DNA of 64,000 nt from Acidobacteriota bacterium (GCA_013289955.1 JABCYZ010000020.1:44680-108679), one strand, 5' to 3'. Shown: positions 44,069-52,902, counted from the stretch's first letter. Notes: generated by a model from the letters alone, not told the origin. Translations and numbers: made by a program.

Positions 44069-44710
44069 ATGGCGGCCCCGGAATCAAATACGGCCAATCC
44101 GAAACCTGATGCAGCGAAGACTGCCGCATCTGGTGGCGGCGAAGCTGCAAAGTTTGTGGGCACGCCGGCTGTCGGTACCTCGAAAGCTGCGCCCGCTGCC
44201 GGTTTGCCGACGGTCGGCCCGGCGGCCGGCGGAATCAACCAGCGCCGGCGAAGTTTGGTTTGGTGCGCCGTAGCCGGATTTCTCGGGGCCTGGTTTATCG
44301 CCTTTCTCCGGTTTTTTCTTCCTCGCACACTCTTTGAACCTCCCACCGTTTTCAAAATAGGTTATCCCTCGGATTACGCTCTGGGCGTCGACACGAAATG
44401 GCAGCAGAAGTACCGCATCTGGGTGGACCGGACGCCCGACCGCATGTTCGTCATCTACGCGCGGTGCACGCATCTGGGTTGCACACCGGATTGGAAAGCT
44501 AGCGAGAACAAGTTCAAGTGTCCTTGCCACGGCAGCGGCTATGACAGTGAAGGGATCAACTTTGAAGGGCCGGCGCCGCGTCCGATGGACCGGGCGCGCG
44601 TGGAGTTGGCTCCCGATGGTCAGATTATCGTGGACGTTTCGCAGCTGTTTGAATGGCCCAAGGGGCAGCCTAGCCATTTCAGTGATCCGGGGTCGTTCCT
44701 GAATGTGTAG
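44069..44710 (+). CDS. Rieske [2Fe-2S] protein of a cytochrome bc-type complex
   Basis: The 213-residue protein has an Ala/Pro-rich N-terminus, one membrane helix (about 73-92, WCAVAGFLGAWFIAFLRFFL) and a Rieske domain. The cluster ligands are in CTHLGCTPDW (C-x-H) and CPCHGSGYDSEG (C-x2-H), with the disulfide Cys present in each loop. AGGAGGT precedes the start. It passes electrons from quinol to the c-type cytochrome. It is the first gene of an operon with split cytochrome b, an octaheme cytochrome c and a cupredoxin. Confidence 0.93.
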   Translation: MAAPESNTANPKPDAAKTAASGGGEAAKFVGTPAVGTSKAAPAAGLPTVGPAAGGINQRRRSLVWCAVAGFLGAWFIAFLRFFLPRTLFEPPTVFKIGYPSDYALGVDTKWQQKYRIWVDRTPDRMFVIYARCTHLGCTPDWKASENKFKCPCHGSGYDSEGINFEGPAPRPMDRARVELAPDGQIIVDVSQLFEWPKGQPSHFSDPGSFLNV

Positions 44711-44797
44711 AACGAAGGGCGCAAGGAAGGAATGAAGTAGGACCGAAGGAAAAAGCAGGGAACGGTTCGAGCGGGGTGGGCAAGGGGAGTAAAAGAA

Positions 44798-45724
44798 ATG
44801 CCGGATGACACAAACCCGAACGAAAAAAAAGGTAAGGCCCCGGGTCTGGTCGACGCCATCAGGACGGGCGTCAGAGAGGATCTGGAGTCGCTGAAAACCG
44901 ATCTTCCGGCGAAGGCAAAAGAATCCCTCGAGACACTGAAGAGCCCCACCAAAACGCAGGTCTACACCTCGATTTTCAGACATAAGCATGACGACACGCC
45001 TCGCAATCGGGCACTCGGAGTGCTCTCGAACGTGTTCCTGCATTTGCACCCGGCGAAGATCAATCGCGATTCCGTGCGTTACAGCTACACGTGGGGGATG
45101 GGCGGAATCACGTTTTATTTGTTCCTGGTGCTCACCTTCACGGGCACGCTGCTGATGTTCTATTACCACCCGAGTAAGGTCCAGGCTTTCCGCGATGTGC
45201 TCTACCTCGAGCACGACGTTCCTTTCGGCAGAATACTGCGCAACATGCACCGCTGGGCCGCCCACCTTATGGTCATTGCCGTCGAGTTGCACATGTTCCG
45301 GGTGTTTCTCACCGGTTCCTACAAGAAACCGCGCGAGTTCAACTGGAATGTCGGCGTCATTTTGCTGGTGCTGACGCTTCTGCTTTCCTTCACCGGATAT
45401 TTGTTGCCGGATGATCAGCTGGGCTTCTGGGCCGTGACCGTAGGAACAAACATGGCGCGTGCCACGCCGCTTCTTGGGCATGAAGGGCCGTTTGGCGCGC
45501 AGATGGGCATGACTCCCTACAACGACGTGCGCTTTGGCTTGCTGGGTGGGTCGATCGTCGACGCCAACGCACTGCTGCGCTCCTACATCTGGCACTGCAT
45601 CGGCATCCCCATCATTGCTTCGCTCTTCATGGTCGTGCACTTCTGGCGCGTCAGAAAAGACGGCGGGATTTCGGGCCCCGCGCAGGTCAATCTGGACTCT
45701 GAGGTCAAGGAGGCGCGGAAATAG
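44798..45724 (+). CDS. cytochrome b N-terminal (b6-type) subunit
   Basis: The first 90 residues of this 308-residue protein are a polar, Lys/Glu-rich extension; the rest is a four-helix cytochrome b core. The two pairs of heme b His ligands are visible in MHRWAAHLMVIAVELHMFRV and SYIWHCIGIPIIASLFMVVH. The GxxxxYxLPxDQxGFWA-like run (SFTGYLLPDDQLGFWAVTV) is the Qo-side segment. It forms a membrane dimer with the C-terminal subunit encoded 2 bp downstream. The long charged N-terminus is unusual for cytochrome b. Confidence 0.93.
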   Translation: MPDDTNPNEKKGKAPGLVDAIRTGVREDLESLKTDLPAKAKESLETLKSPTKTQVYTSIFRHKHDDTPRNRALGVLSNVFLHLHPAKINRDSVRYSYTWGMGGITFYLFLVLTFTGTLLMFYYHPSKVQAFRDVLYLEHDVPFGRILRNMHRWAAHLMVIAVELHMFRVFLTGSYKKPREFNWNVGVILLVLTLLLSFTGYLLPDDQLGFWAVTVGTNMARATPLLGHEGPFGAQMGMTPYNDVRFGLLGGSIVDANALLRSYIWHCIGIPIIASLFMVVHFWRVRKDGGISGPAQVNLDSEVKEARK

Positions 45725-45726
45725 TC

Positions 45727-46656
45727 ATGGACTGGAGACAGCTGTGGGAAATCATTTCCGCGCCCGACAACGTGCCGATCGTGGCGCTGATTCCTTTGCT
45801 GGTTTTCTATATTTATCTCGCATGGCGGCAGGCCAAGGCCAATGACTTGCTGATCGAGCAGTTGGAAGCTGATCCGGCGCTGGCCAAGACACATCATCGC
45901 AAGGCTTGGCCATTCAAGCCGGGATGGTCCAAGGAAGTGCACGTCTGGCCGTTTCTCTTGCGCGTGGAATTCCTCGCGGCCATCATCGTCACCATTATTT
46001 TGATGATCTGGTCGATCACGCTGAACGCGCCTCTCGAAGAGCCTGCGAATCCGAATCTGACCATGAACCCTGCGAAAGCCCCCTGGTATTTCCTCGGCTT
46101 GCAGGAAATGCTGGTTTACTTCGATCCGTGGATTGCCGGGGTGGTGATGCCCACACTCATCATCTTCGGCCTGATGGTGATCCCCTATATAGACACGAAC
46201 CCGCTCGGAGCGGGCTATTACACCTGGAAGCAGCGAAAATTCGCCATCGGCACTTTCCTGTTCGGGTTCATCATCTTATGGGTCTCGATGATTACGATAG
46301 GGACCTTCATTCGAGGACCCGGTTGGCAGTGGTTCTGGCCGGGCCAGACGTGGGACCACAATCGCCTGATCTATGAAGTGAACCGCGACTTGCCCGATCT
46401 TTTCGGGATTACCTCGAACTGGTCGAAAGGAATATTTGGTGCGGCCGTGGTTGGCGGGTTTTTCGTTGTTGGCGGTCTCTTGGTGCATGCCCTTTTTCGC
46501 CGGTACAACCCAAAGAATTACAAACGAATGAGCTTGCTGCAGTACTCGATTCTGCTGGTGTTTTTCATCACCATGATCGGGTTGCCGATCAAGATGCTGT
46601 TGCGGCTGGCGTTTCACATCAAATATGTGTGGATCACACCGTGGTTCAACGTTTAG
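45727..46656 (+). CDS. cytochrome b C-terminal (subunit IV-like) protein
   Basis: The 309-residue protein corresponds to the C-terminal half of cytochrome b. It carries PAKAPWYFLGLQEMLVYFDP, which includes the Qo-site motif in the form P-x-x-WYF, and about eight hydrophobic helices. It starts 2 bp after the b6-type gene, so the complex uses split cytochrome b as in b6f-like and many Gram-positive or acidobacterial complexes. An extra N-terminal helix with PIVALIPLLVFYIYLAWR and an extended C-terminus make it longer than cyanobacterial subunit IV. Confidence 0.9.
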   Translation: MDWRQLWEIISAPDNVPIVALIPLLVFYIYLAWRQAKANDLLIEQLEADPALAKTHHRKAWPFKPGWSKEVHVWPFLLRVEFLAAIIVTIILMIWSITLNAPLEEPANPNLTMNPAKAPWYFLGLQEMLVYFDPWIAGVVMPTLIIFGLMVIPYIDTNPLGAGYYTWKQRKFAIGTFLFGFIILWVSMITIGTFIRGPGWQWFWPGQTWDHNRLIYEVNRDLPDLFGITSNWSKGIFGAAVVGGFFVVGGLLVHALFRRYNPKNYKRMSLLQYSILLVFFITMIGLPIKMLLRLAFHIKYVWITPWFNV

Positions 46657-46662
46657 GAGGAC

Positions 46663-49600
46663 GTGGTGCCTGAGAAGCCCATCCCCGAAGACGATCCATT
46701 AGTCAGCCGGTCGCTGGCGCCGCATTATCTGGTGGCCATGCTGGTTCTGACGGCTACCCTGTTTTGGGCCTTGTGGGATGAAGACATCGGGCAGCGGCCC
46801 TGGAAAGCTTTTCAGAACGAATGGAAAACGCGCTACTCGGCTTTCCTGAAAAACGCGCATTCCGAGTCCGATACCTCAGAGAACGAGGTCGAGGGCAACC
46901 CGGACTATCTGGCGCTGAAGCAGGCTTACCAGCAGGCGGCCCAGAGCGCCGCACCGCGGATCAAGGAGATCAACGAAAAGCTGCGCGATCTCGCCGCCGA
47001 AATCCTGGCGGTGCAGAATACCTTCACCGACCGGCGGGCCTATGTAAGCGCCTCGACGTATGCCATCGAGACCGAGACAAGCGCTTCCTCAAAGCAGAGC
47101 AAGCAAAGCGACCTCGCCAAGTATGAGCAGCAGATAACCACCGTCAATTATCCCGACGGCAGCAAGAAAACCTACGACTATCCCCATCTCGAGGAAACCT
47201 ACAACGACCTGCGGAACGAGCGCACGGCACTGAGCGCCGAACTCGGAGAACTGATCAAGCCCGTCAACGAGCAAAAAGCAAAGCTGGACGCCTATGTCAC
47301 CGATCACATGGTCAGTCTGACACCGCCGCAGCTTATGGGTCTGCTGGACAAGACCGAAGCCCTGACTCCGAAAATCATGCAGATCAATGTGCCCGAGGCC
47401 AATATTGTGGATCGCTGCGAGTCCTGCCACATCGGCATCCGCGAGCCGGTCAAGTTGACGGCAGCCTCGATGTCGGCGAAAGGCAAGAAACCGGACGAAT
47501 ACGCGCGCGCATTCACTACCCACCGCGACCCTGAACTCTTGAAGACACACGACCCGGAAAAGTTCGGTTGCTCTCCCTGCCACCAGGGCAACGGCCGCGC
47601 CACGACAAGCATCGAGAAAGCCCATGGCACCTACGAGCATTGGCTCTGGCCGCTGTTTCCGCGAGGAAACGTCGAGGCGGGGTGCCAGACCTGTCATGCC
47701 GCCGACATGGTGCTGGTGAGCAACGACGTGGGCTGGACGCTCAGCGAGGGCAAGGACCTTTACCGCCAGCGCGGTTGCGTGGGCTGCCATCGCTACGAGG
47801 GTTACGACAAGGAACCAGAGGACCTGCTCTCGATCGCGCAGCAGATCAAGCAGCTGGACCAGGAGAAAACGGGAAACCTCAAGCAGTCGGCCTATTTGAT
47901 GAAACAAGCCGACGCCGCGACGACGAACGACGAAGCCAACCACCTGAACGATCAGGCCGTGGCGCTGAAAGTCGACAACAGCAAACTCGATTTGCGCCTC
48001 GTTCAGCTCGACCGAACGACGAAGAGCTTGCTCCAGGATATGAAAAAGGTCGGCCCAAATCTGAAGGACGTGCGCCTGAAGCTGAACAAGAATTGGATTC
48101 CAGTCTGGCTAAAGAAACCGAGCGACTTCCGCGCCACGACCAAGATGCCGAATTTCCGTTTGACCGACGAGCAGATCAAGGCTATCTCCGCGTACTTGTG
48201 GCAATCCGCGCTGACCGATCCGCTGCCCAAGCACAAACCAGGCAGTGCGGCGCACGGAAAAGAACTATTCGAAACGCGCGGCTGCCTCGCCTGCCACTCC
48301 ATCCGCGAAGGCGATCAGATGGAAGGCGGAAGTTTTGCTGCCAACCTCACGCGCGTCGGCGAGAAGGACAACTACGACTACCTCGTGCGCTGGGTGCACA
48401 ATGCGCGCGAACGCACTCGTCCTTACTGCATGTACGAGAAGCGGGACATCGGACCGGAAGACTACGCGAGGAAGGGTTTGCCCTACGTTTTCGATCTGGA
48501 GCATACCCGCTGCCCGAACGATGGACACGAGCTGCAAGTCCAGAATATGACGGTGATGCCCAGCCTGCGTCTTTCTCCGCAGGATGCGGAAGACGTGGCA
48601 AGTTACCTCGTAACGCTAAAGAAGCAGGAGCCTGGTGCCTACCCTGACGCCGCGTTCATGGATGATCCCCAGCTCAAAGAAGAAGGCAAAAAGTGGATTC
48701 GCCACTATGGCTGCGCCGGTTGCCACGAAATTACCGGCATGGAAGACGAAGGCCGCATTGGAACGGAACTAACCTTTGAGGGCAGCAAGCCAATCGAACG
48801 TCTCGATTTTGCCTTGCTGACCGAAGTGGCACAACGCGGTAGTGGTGAGCCCATCGTCGATCCGGATGACTTGGCGCGATTGCCGGAAGGTCCCGCCAAG
48901 GGCCCGTGGTACGACCACAAGGGCTTCCTTGAACACAAACTGGCGGAACCGAATATTTGGGACAAGGGCAAGATCAAGCCTGAGCTGGAACAGCTGCGCA
49001 TGCCGAACCTTCACTTGACCAAGGAACAGGTGCAGTCGCTGACGACCTTCCTGATGGGCAGCGAAGAGAGCGCGCTTCCCGCCAGCTACCAGTACCGGCC
49101 ACTGGACTATCGCCGCGATATTCAGGAAGGCTGGTGGGTGGTCAAGAAATACAACTGCATGGGCTGCCATCAGTTCATCCCTGGTCAAAAGTCATCGCTC
49201 ATGACCATGGCGCGATATCAGGACACACAAGACCAGCTTCCGCCCAAGCTTCTGACGGAGGGAGCACGCGTCGAACCTGAGTGGCTGCTGCACTTCTTGA
49301 CGAACCCGGCGTTGAACGATTCGGAGACGAACCGCAACGGCGTGCGCTCCTATCTGCAGGTTCGCATGCCAACGTTTTCTTTTTCCGAAAATGAACTGGG
49401 CAAGCTCGTGCGGTTCTTCCAGGCGCTCGCGCGGCAACCCTTCCCCTACATTCCAGATCATGCGCCGGTACTCACAGCCAAAGAAACGGAGATGGCGCGC
49501 AGCCTCTTCAGTAGTCCTGCCGCTCCTTGTCTGAAATGCCACGCCACTGGCGATCCCGCTCACGATCGCACGGCTACGGCGCCGAATTTCCTCCAAGCCA

Positions 49601-49902
49601 AGGGCCGTTTGAAGCCGGATTGGGTAGAACGGTGGATTATCGATCCCCAGGCGATCAGTCCAGGTACGGCCATGCCTTCTGGGCTCTTTAGGCGCGAGAA
49701 TAATCACTGGGTTTTCTCGGGGCCGACTCCGCCGTCTTTCCAGGGCTACGACAAGGATCAAACGAAGCTCCTGGTGGACTACATCTTCCAGCTCACGGCC
49801 GAGGAACAGCGGCGCGTCAGCGCGTCGATGGGGCACGCGCGGGCTTCCAGCAGCGACATTCCGTCGGGGGCGAATGCGGCCGGCGGAAGTGGCCGCAAAT
49901 AG
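46663..49902 (+). CDS. large octaheme c-type cytochrome of the bc-complex operon
   Basis: The 1079-residue protein has an N-terminal membrane anchor (YLVAMLVLTATLFWALW, about 25-42), a coiled-coil rich part (about 75-235), and eight CxxCH heme sites: CESCH, CSPCH, CQTCH, CVGCH, CLACH, CAGCH, CMGCH and CLKCH at about residues 252, 303, 341, 373, 541, 684, 833 and 957. A second coiled coil lies near 390-460. The later sites sit in cytochrome c class I-like repeats with Met-containing segments (RMPTFSFSENEL, TAMPSG). It begins at GTG (two in tandem) after AGGAGG, 6 bp after the cytochrome b stop. It probably replaces cytochrome c1 and the soluble carrier, wiring the bc complex to the oxidase. 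Confidence 0.9.
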   Translation: MVPEKPIPEDDPLVSRSLAPHYLVAMLVLTATLFWALWDEDIGQRPWKAFQNEWKTRYSAFLKNAHSESDTSENEVEGNPDYLALKQAYQQAAQSAAPRIKEINEKLRDLAAEILAVQNTFTDRRAYVSASTYAIETETSASSKQSKQSDLAKYEQQITTVNYPDGSKKTYDYPHLEETYNDLRNERTALSAELGELIKPVNEQKAKLDAYVTDHMVSLTPPQLMGLLDKTEALTPKIMQINVPEANIVDRCESCHIGIREPVKLTAASMSAKGKKPDEYARAFTTHRDPELLKTHDPEKFGCSPCHQGNGRATTSIEKAHGTYEHWLWPLFPRGNVEAGCQTCHAADMVLVSNDVGWTLSEGKDLYRQRGCVGCHRYEGYDKEPEDLLSIAQQIKQLDQEKTGNLKQSAYLMKQADAATTNDEANHLNDQAVALKVDNSKLDLRLVQLDRTTKSLLQDMKKVGPNLKDVRLKLNKNWIPVWLKKPSDFRATTKMPNFRLTDEQIKAISAYLWQSALTDPLPKHKPGSAAHGKELFETRGCLACHSIREGDQMEGGSFAANLTRVGEKDNYDYLVRWVHNARERTRPYCMYEKRDIGPEDYARKGLPYVFDLEHTRCPNDGHELQVQNMTVMPSLRLSPQDAEDVASYLVTLKKQEPGAYPDAAFMDDPQLKEEGKKWIRHYGCAGCHEITGMEDEGRIGTELTFEGSKPIERLDFALLTEVAQRGSGEPIVDPDDLARLPEGPAKGPWYDHKGFLEHKLAEPNIWDKGKIKPELEQLRMPNLHLTKEQVQSLTTFLMGSEESALPASYQYRPLDYRRDIQEGWWVVKKYNCMGCHQFIPGQKSSLMTMARYQDTQDQLPPKLLTEGARVEPEWLLHFLTNPALNDSETNRNGVRSYLQVRMPTFSFSENELGKLVRFFQALARQPFPYIPDHAPVLTAKETEMARSLFSSPAAPCLKCHATGDPAHDRTATAPNFLQAKGRLKPDWVERWIIDPQAISPGTAMPSGLFRRENNHWVFSGPTPPSFQGYDKDQTKLLVDYIFQLTAEEQRRVSASMGHARASSSDIPSGANAAGGSGRK

Positions 49903-49946
49903 GATTTGCATGAGTTTCTAAATTTCAAGTGAGGTGGGGGCAGAAT

Positions 49947-50726
49947 ATGAAAACCAAAAAATGGCTAGCGATGGGTATCTTGCCGGGGCTTGTTTTGCTC
50001 GCAGGATGCGGCAAAAAGGAAGCCGAGGAGCAGCCGGCGGCTCCCGCCGCGTCGGCGCCCCCGTCCGCCCCTGCGGCTGCACCCATCGATCCCGCGACTG
50101 CGGCATCGATCAGCGGCACAGTGAAATTTGACGGGCCTGCTCCGAAAGCTGCAAAGATCGACATGAGCCAGGATCCGAATTGCGCCGGTTCGAATACCGC
50201 GGAAAATGTTGTGGTTGCCGACGGCAGAGTCGCCAACGTTTTTGTTTATGTAAAGGACGGCCTGGGCAGCCGCACATTTGACGTGCCGAGAGACGCCGTG
50301 ACCCTCACGCAAAGCGGCTGCAGGTACAAGCCCCACGTGCTCGGCGTGATGGCCGGACAGACTATCAAAATCGTCAACGCCGACCCGACGACCCACAACA
50401 TCCACCCCACACCGAAAAACAATCGCGATTGGAACGAGTCGCAAGCTCCGCAAGCGGCTGCGCTTGAAAAAACCTTCGCGCGTGAAGAGATCTTGCTGCC
50501 CGTGCAGTGCAACCAGCATCCGTGGATGCGCATGTTCATGAACGTCGTCAAAAATCCGTTTTACGCCGTAAGCGGACCCGACGGCAAGTTTGCGATTACG
50601 GGGCTGCCGCCGGGAGATTACACGATTGCCTTCGTGCAGGAAAAATTGGGCGAGCAAGATGAGAAGGTCACGCTGGCAGCGAAAGACAGCAAGACCGTTG
50701 ACGCCACTTTCAAGGCTCAGCCCTAG
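49947..50726 (+). CDS. cupredoxin-domain lipoprotein
   Basis: The start at 49947 follows GAGGTGGGGGCAGAAT. The 259-residue protein has a lipoprotein signal with Cys at about 21 (LPGLVLLAGC), an Ala/Pro linker, and a plastocyanin-like domain. Copper ligands appear as THNIHPTP (His), then VQCNQHPWMRMF (Cys-x3-His-x2-Met), a type I copper arrangement. A carboxypeptidase-regulatory-like segment follows (GKFAITGLPPGDYTIAFVQE). It could shuttle electrons between the octaheme cytochrome and oxidase subunit II. It lies 44 bp after the cytochrome gene. Confidence 0.88.
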   Translation: MKTKKWLAMGILPGLVLLAGCGKKEAEEQPAAPAASAPPSAPAAAPIDPATAASISGTVKFDGPAPKAAKIDMSQDPNCAGSNTAENVVVADGRVANVFVYVKDGLGSRTFDVPRDAVTLTQSGCRYKPHVLGVMAGQTIKIVNADPTTHNIHPTPKNNRDWNESQAPQAAALEKTFAREEILLPVQCNQHPWMRMFMNVVKNPFYAVSGPDGKFAITGLPPGDYTIAFVQEKLGEQDEKVTLAAKDSKTVDATFKAQP

Positions 50727-50804
50727 ACCTGCTTCAGATCATGTGGCGAGCGCCGGCAGGAGCCGGTGCCGTGCGCTCGATGGCAACAGATTCAAGGAGG
50801 TGCG

Positions 50805-51056
50805 TTGCTTCTCGTGATGCTCTTGCTCTCTATTCTGCTCGCACTCATCCCGCTCGTGGGGATTGCGTGGATTGTCATCACGAGGTCGCTCACATCCGTC
50901 GATGGGCTGTTCATGAGCCTGATTCTTCTGACCTTGTCCGGGATTTTCCTGTTGAATGTCTTTTTTGAGATCCATGCACGAGGCTGGCTGGCTTTTCTGC
51001 ACAAGACCAAGACAGCCCCGGCCAAGGAGCCGCCTCGAGCCAAGGCGGCCGGTTAG
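50805..51056 (+). CDS. small two-helix membrane protein in the bc operon
   Basis: A TTG at 50805, four bases after CAAGGAGG, is the best-supported start and gives 83 residues; an ATG at 50817 is too far from that site. Two membrane helices (about 5-28 and 34-54: LLSILLALIPLVGIAWIVI, LFMSLILLTLSGIFLLNVFF) are followed by a basic, Ala/Pro-rich cytoplasmic tail. No cofactor motif is seen. Its place between a cupredoxin and a HEAT/lipoyl protein suggests an accessory subunit of the complex. Confidence 0.7.
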   Translation: MLLVMLLLSILLALIPLVGIAWIVITRSLTSVDGLFMSLILLTLSGIFLLNVFFEIHARGWLAFLHKTKTAPAKEPPRAKAAG

Positions 51057-51062
51057 GGTTCC

Positions 51063-51998
51063 ATGGATTCCATGGCCGCCAGCCAACTTCCGTCCGCGCT
51101 ATCCGTTGACCACCTGGCTCGTCCCGGCGCTGCCTCGGAAACAGGAGATTCCCCGGCGCAGCCGCTTCGCCCTCGGCACCACATGTCCACGCGGAACCGC
51201 ATTCTCTTTTTTCTAACGGCATGGCTGATCGTTCTGATGCCATTCCTTTTTTGGTGGAGCACTTGGTTCGGCAGGCACCTTTCGGACAAGCAATTGAGCG
51301 AATACCTCAACGATCAAAAACATCCCCGGCATATCCAACATGCTCTGGTGCAATTGGGCGAGCGCCTGGCCGCGCACGACCTGACGGCGGCACGATGGTA
51401 TCCCGATCTCGAACGCCTGGCCTCCTATCCCGTCGAAGAGGTGCGTAACACCGACGCTTGGGTCATGGGGCAGGACACCGCGGAGGCTGGATTTCATGCC
51501 GCGCTACGGAAGATGCTCCGAGATCCCTCGCCGATGGTTAGAGGAAACGCCGCGCTATCGCTAGTGCGCTTTGGCGATGCGGCGGGGCGGTCGGAAATCG
51601 TTGCTCTCTTGGAGCCCGCCAGGATATTGGCTCCTTTCGCCGGCAGAGTGATCGATGCCGACCGTCCAGGCACTTCGATCCATCAGGGTGGTGTGATCGT
51701 AAAACTGCAGAATGCTGCGCAAGTGACGGAAGTTCGCTCTCCCATCAGCGGGCGCATTCGAACGCTGGCGACGACGACAGGTGCGGAGGTCGTTTCCGGA
51801 GCGGAATTGGCGAGCGTGGATCCAGGAGCGGAACAGGTCTGGGAAGCGCTGAGGGCCCTCTACCTGGTTGGCGAACCTCAAGATCTAGGAGCAATCCGTA
51901 ACTATCAACGCGACCTGCCCGAGATTCCTGATCGCGTCAGACAACAGGCCCTTCTTACGGAGAAGGCCATTCAGGAGAGGGCAACGCGGCTAAGGTAA
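51063..51998 (+). CDS. membrane-anchored HEAT-repeat protein with embedded lipoyl-like domain
   Basis: The 311-residue protein has a 40-residue polar start, a membrane helix (about 46-66, LFFLTAWLIVLMPFLFWW) and then HEAT-like helices (HIQHALVQLGERL, LRDPSPMVRGNAALSLVRFG). A biotin/lipoyl-type beta domain is inserted at about 180-260 (ILAPFAGRVIDAD, EVRSPISGRIRTL), after which a second HEAT-like pair follows. The lipoyl-type hairpin lacks the acceptor Lys, like the domain in membrane-fusion proteins. It starts 6 bp after the small membrane gene and ends the operon. It could be a scaffold for the respiratory complex; this is inferred only from position. An internal start at 51183 has no ribosome site. 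Confidence 0.75.
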   Translation: MDSMAASQLPSALSVDHLARPGAASETGDSPAQPLRPRHHMSTRNRILFFLTAWLIVLMPFLFWWSTWFGRHLSDKQLSEYLNDQKHPRHIQHALVQLGERLAAHDLTAARWYPDLERLASYPVEEVRNTDAWVMGQDTAEAGFHAALRKMLRDPSPMVRGNAALSLVRFGDAAGRSEIVALLEPARILAPFAGRVIDADRPGTSIHQGGVIVKLQNAAQVTEVRSPISGRIRTLATTTGAEVVSGAELASVDPGAEQVWEALRALYLVGEPQDLGAIRNYQRDLPEIPDRVRQQALLTEKAIQERATRLR

Positions 51999-52025
51999 AT
52001 TCCCGGCGGCGGCTCGCGTTCGAAG

Positions 52026-52406
52026 CTAGAAGGTCATCACTCCGACCACTTTTTCCACCTCGGCAATGTCCAGCATCACGATCGCATCCCAGGGACAGCC
52101 ATCCAGAAACGCGCCATCCGGGCCCTTGCTGGTGCACTTCTTGCACCCAATGCACAAAACCGAATCTACCTGGATACGCCCAAACGGCGGATGATCCTCA
52201 TCTGGAACCCAGAACATGCAATCCTCAACCGGGCAGTATTCCACACAAGCCGGGGAACCTGCGCAGCCGGTACAGCACTCCGTAATAACGGCAAGCTCTT
52301 TTGGTTTTTTCTTGCGAGGAGTCGAGATCCCTTTCGAGCGCGGTTCCTGCTTCAGCTCGAGGGGAATCACTTCAGCGGTTTTAAGAACTTCCGGCTCGCT
52401 AGGCAT
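52026..52406 (-). CDS. 4Fe-4S ferredoxin-like protein
   Basis: The 126-residue protein has a Lys/Pro-rich N-terminal 35 residues and a bacterial two-cluster ferredoxin domain. Cluster motifs are CCTGCAGSPACVEYCP and CIGCKKC with a later CPWDA; the second cluster has the spacing C-x2-C-x2-C-x10-C. The stretch between them (VEDCMFWVPDEDHPPFG) is a family-specific insert. It probably donates electrons in the cytoplasm. It is 22 bp downstream of the PilA gene on the same strand and converges with the bc operon. Confidence 0.88.
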   Translation of the reverse strand: MPSEPEVLKTAEVIPLELKQEPRSKGISTPRKKKPKELAVITECCTGCAGSPACVEYCPVEDCMFWVPDEDHPPFGRIQVDSVLCIGCKKCTSKGPDGAFLDGCPWDAIVMLDIAEVEKVVGVMTF

Positions 52407-52428
52407 AAGCCCCGCTTATTGCATACTG

Positions 52429-52902
52429 CTACTGGACTGCTGCGCTGGCGTCCGTGCAACCCGCGCCAGAGGGCTCGTAACGGATCACGCCGGTTTGATC
52501 TGTGCAGAACATTCGTTGGCCAGATCCGCCGACGACAAGAGGCGTACCCGTAATTGTGTAAGCGACCGACGGTGTAGCACCGTCGCCCGTCCACGCCAGT
52601 GCGTAGCCGCTCTTGGTTCCCTGGGCGAGGCTGTCATCCAGCAAGCAGGCTGAAGTTGAAGTCGCTGTACACGGAATTGCGCCGCCCATGTTGGCCAGAG
52701 TGGCCGGATAACCCACATCCACATAGGTGGAAGAATAGGTGATGGCGGCGGTGTTGATCATGCGGAGAGAACTGACGGCGGAGGCTTCATTGGCCTGCAT
52801 TCGTGATCGCAGGTAGCTGGGGATGGCGATTGCCGAGATGACGAGGATGATGGCTACAACGATGAGTAATTCGATAAGCGAGAAACCCTTCTGTTTCTTC
52901 AT
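52429..52902 (-). CDS. pilA: type IV pilin (PilA)
   Basis: The ATG at 52902, after AGGGGAATTC, gives 157 residues with a very short leader MKKQKG, the prepilin peptidase cleavage site before Phe, and FSLIELLIVVAIILVISAIA. The Glu at position +5 is present. The N-terminal helix continues as PSYLRSRMQANEASAVSSLR, and the globular part has a C-terminal Cys pair (MFCTDQTG, GAGCTDAS) that can form the D-loop disulfide. The protein is the major pilin type. No other pilus genes are near, so it is an orphan pilin here. The frame extends 33 bp upstream but the pilin leader fixes the start. Confidence 0.93.
   Translation of the reverse strand: MKKQKGFSLIELLIVVAIILVISAIAIPSYLRSRMQANEASAVSSLRMINTAAITYSSTYVDVGYPATLANMGGAIPCTATSTSACLLDDSLAQGTKSGYALAWTGDGATPSVAYTITGTPLVVGGSGQRMFCTDQTGVIRYEPSGAGCTDASAAVQ

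Noticed and set aside
44084..45640. 518-codon minus-strand frame
   Set aside because: It is antisense to the Rieske and cytochrome b genes, whose cofactor motifs are unmistakable; the frame reflects codon bias.
47089..47943. 284-codon minus-strand frame inside the octaheme cytochrome gene
   Set aside because: Antisense to a gene with eight heme sites; no independent support.
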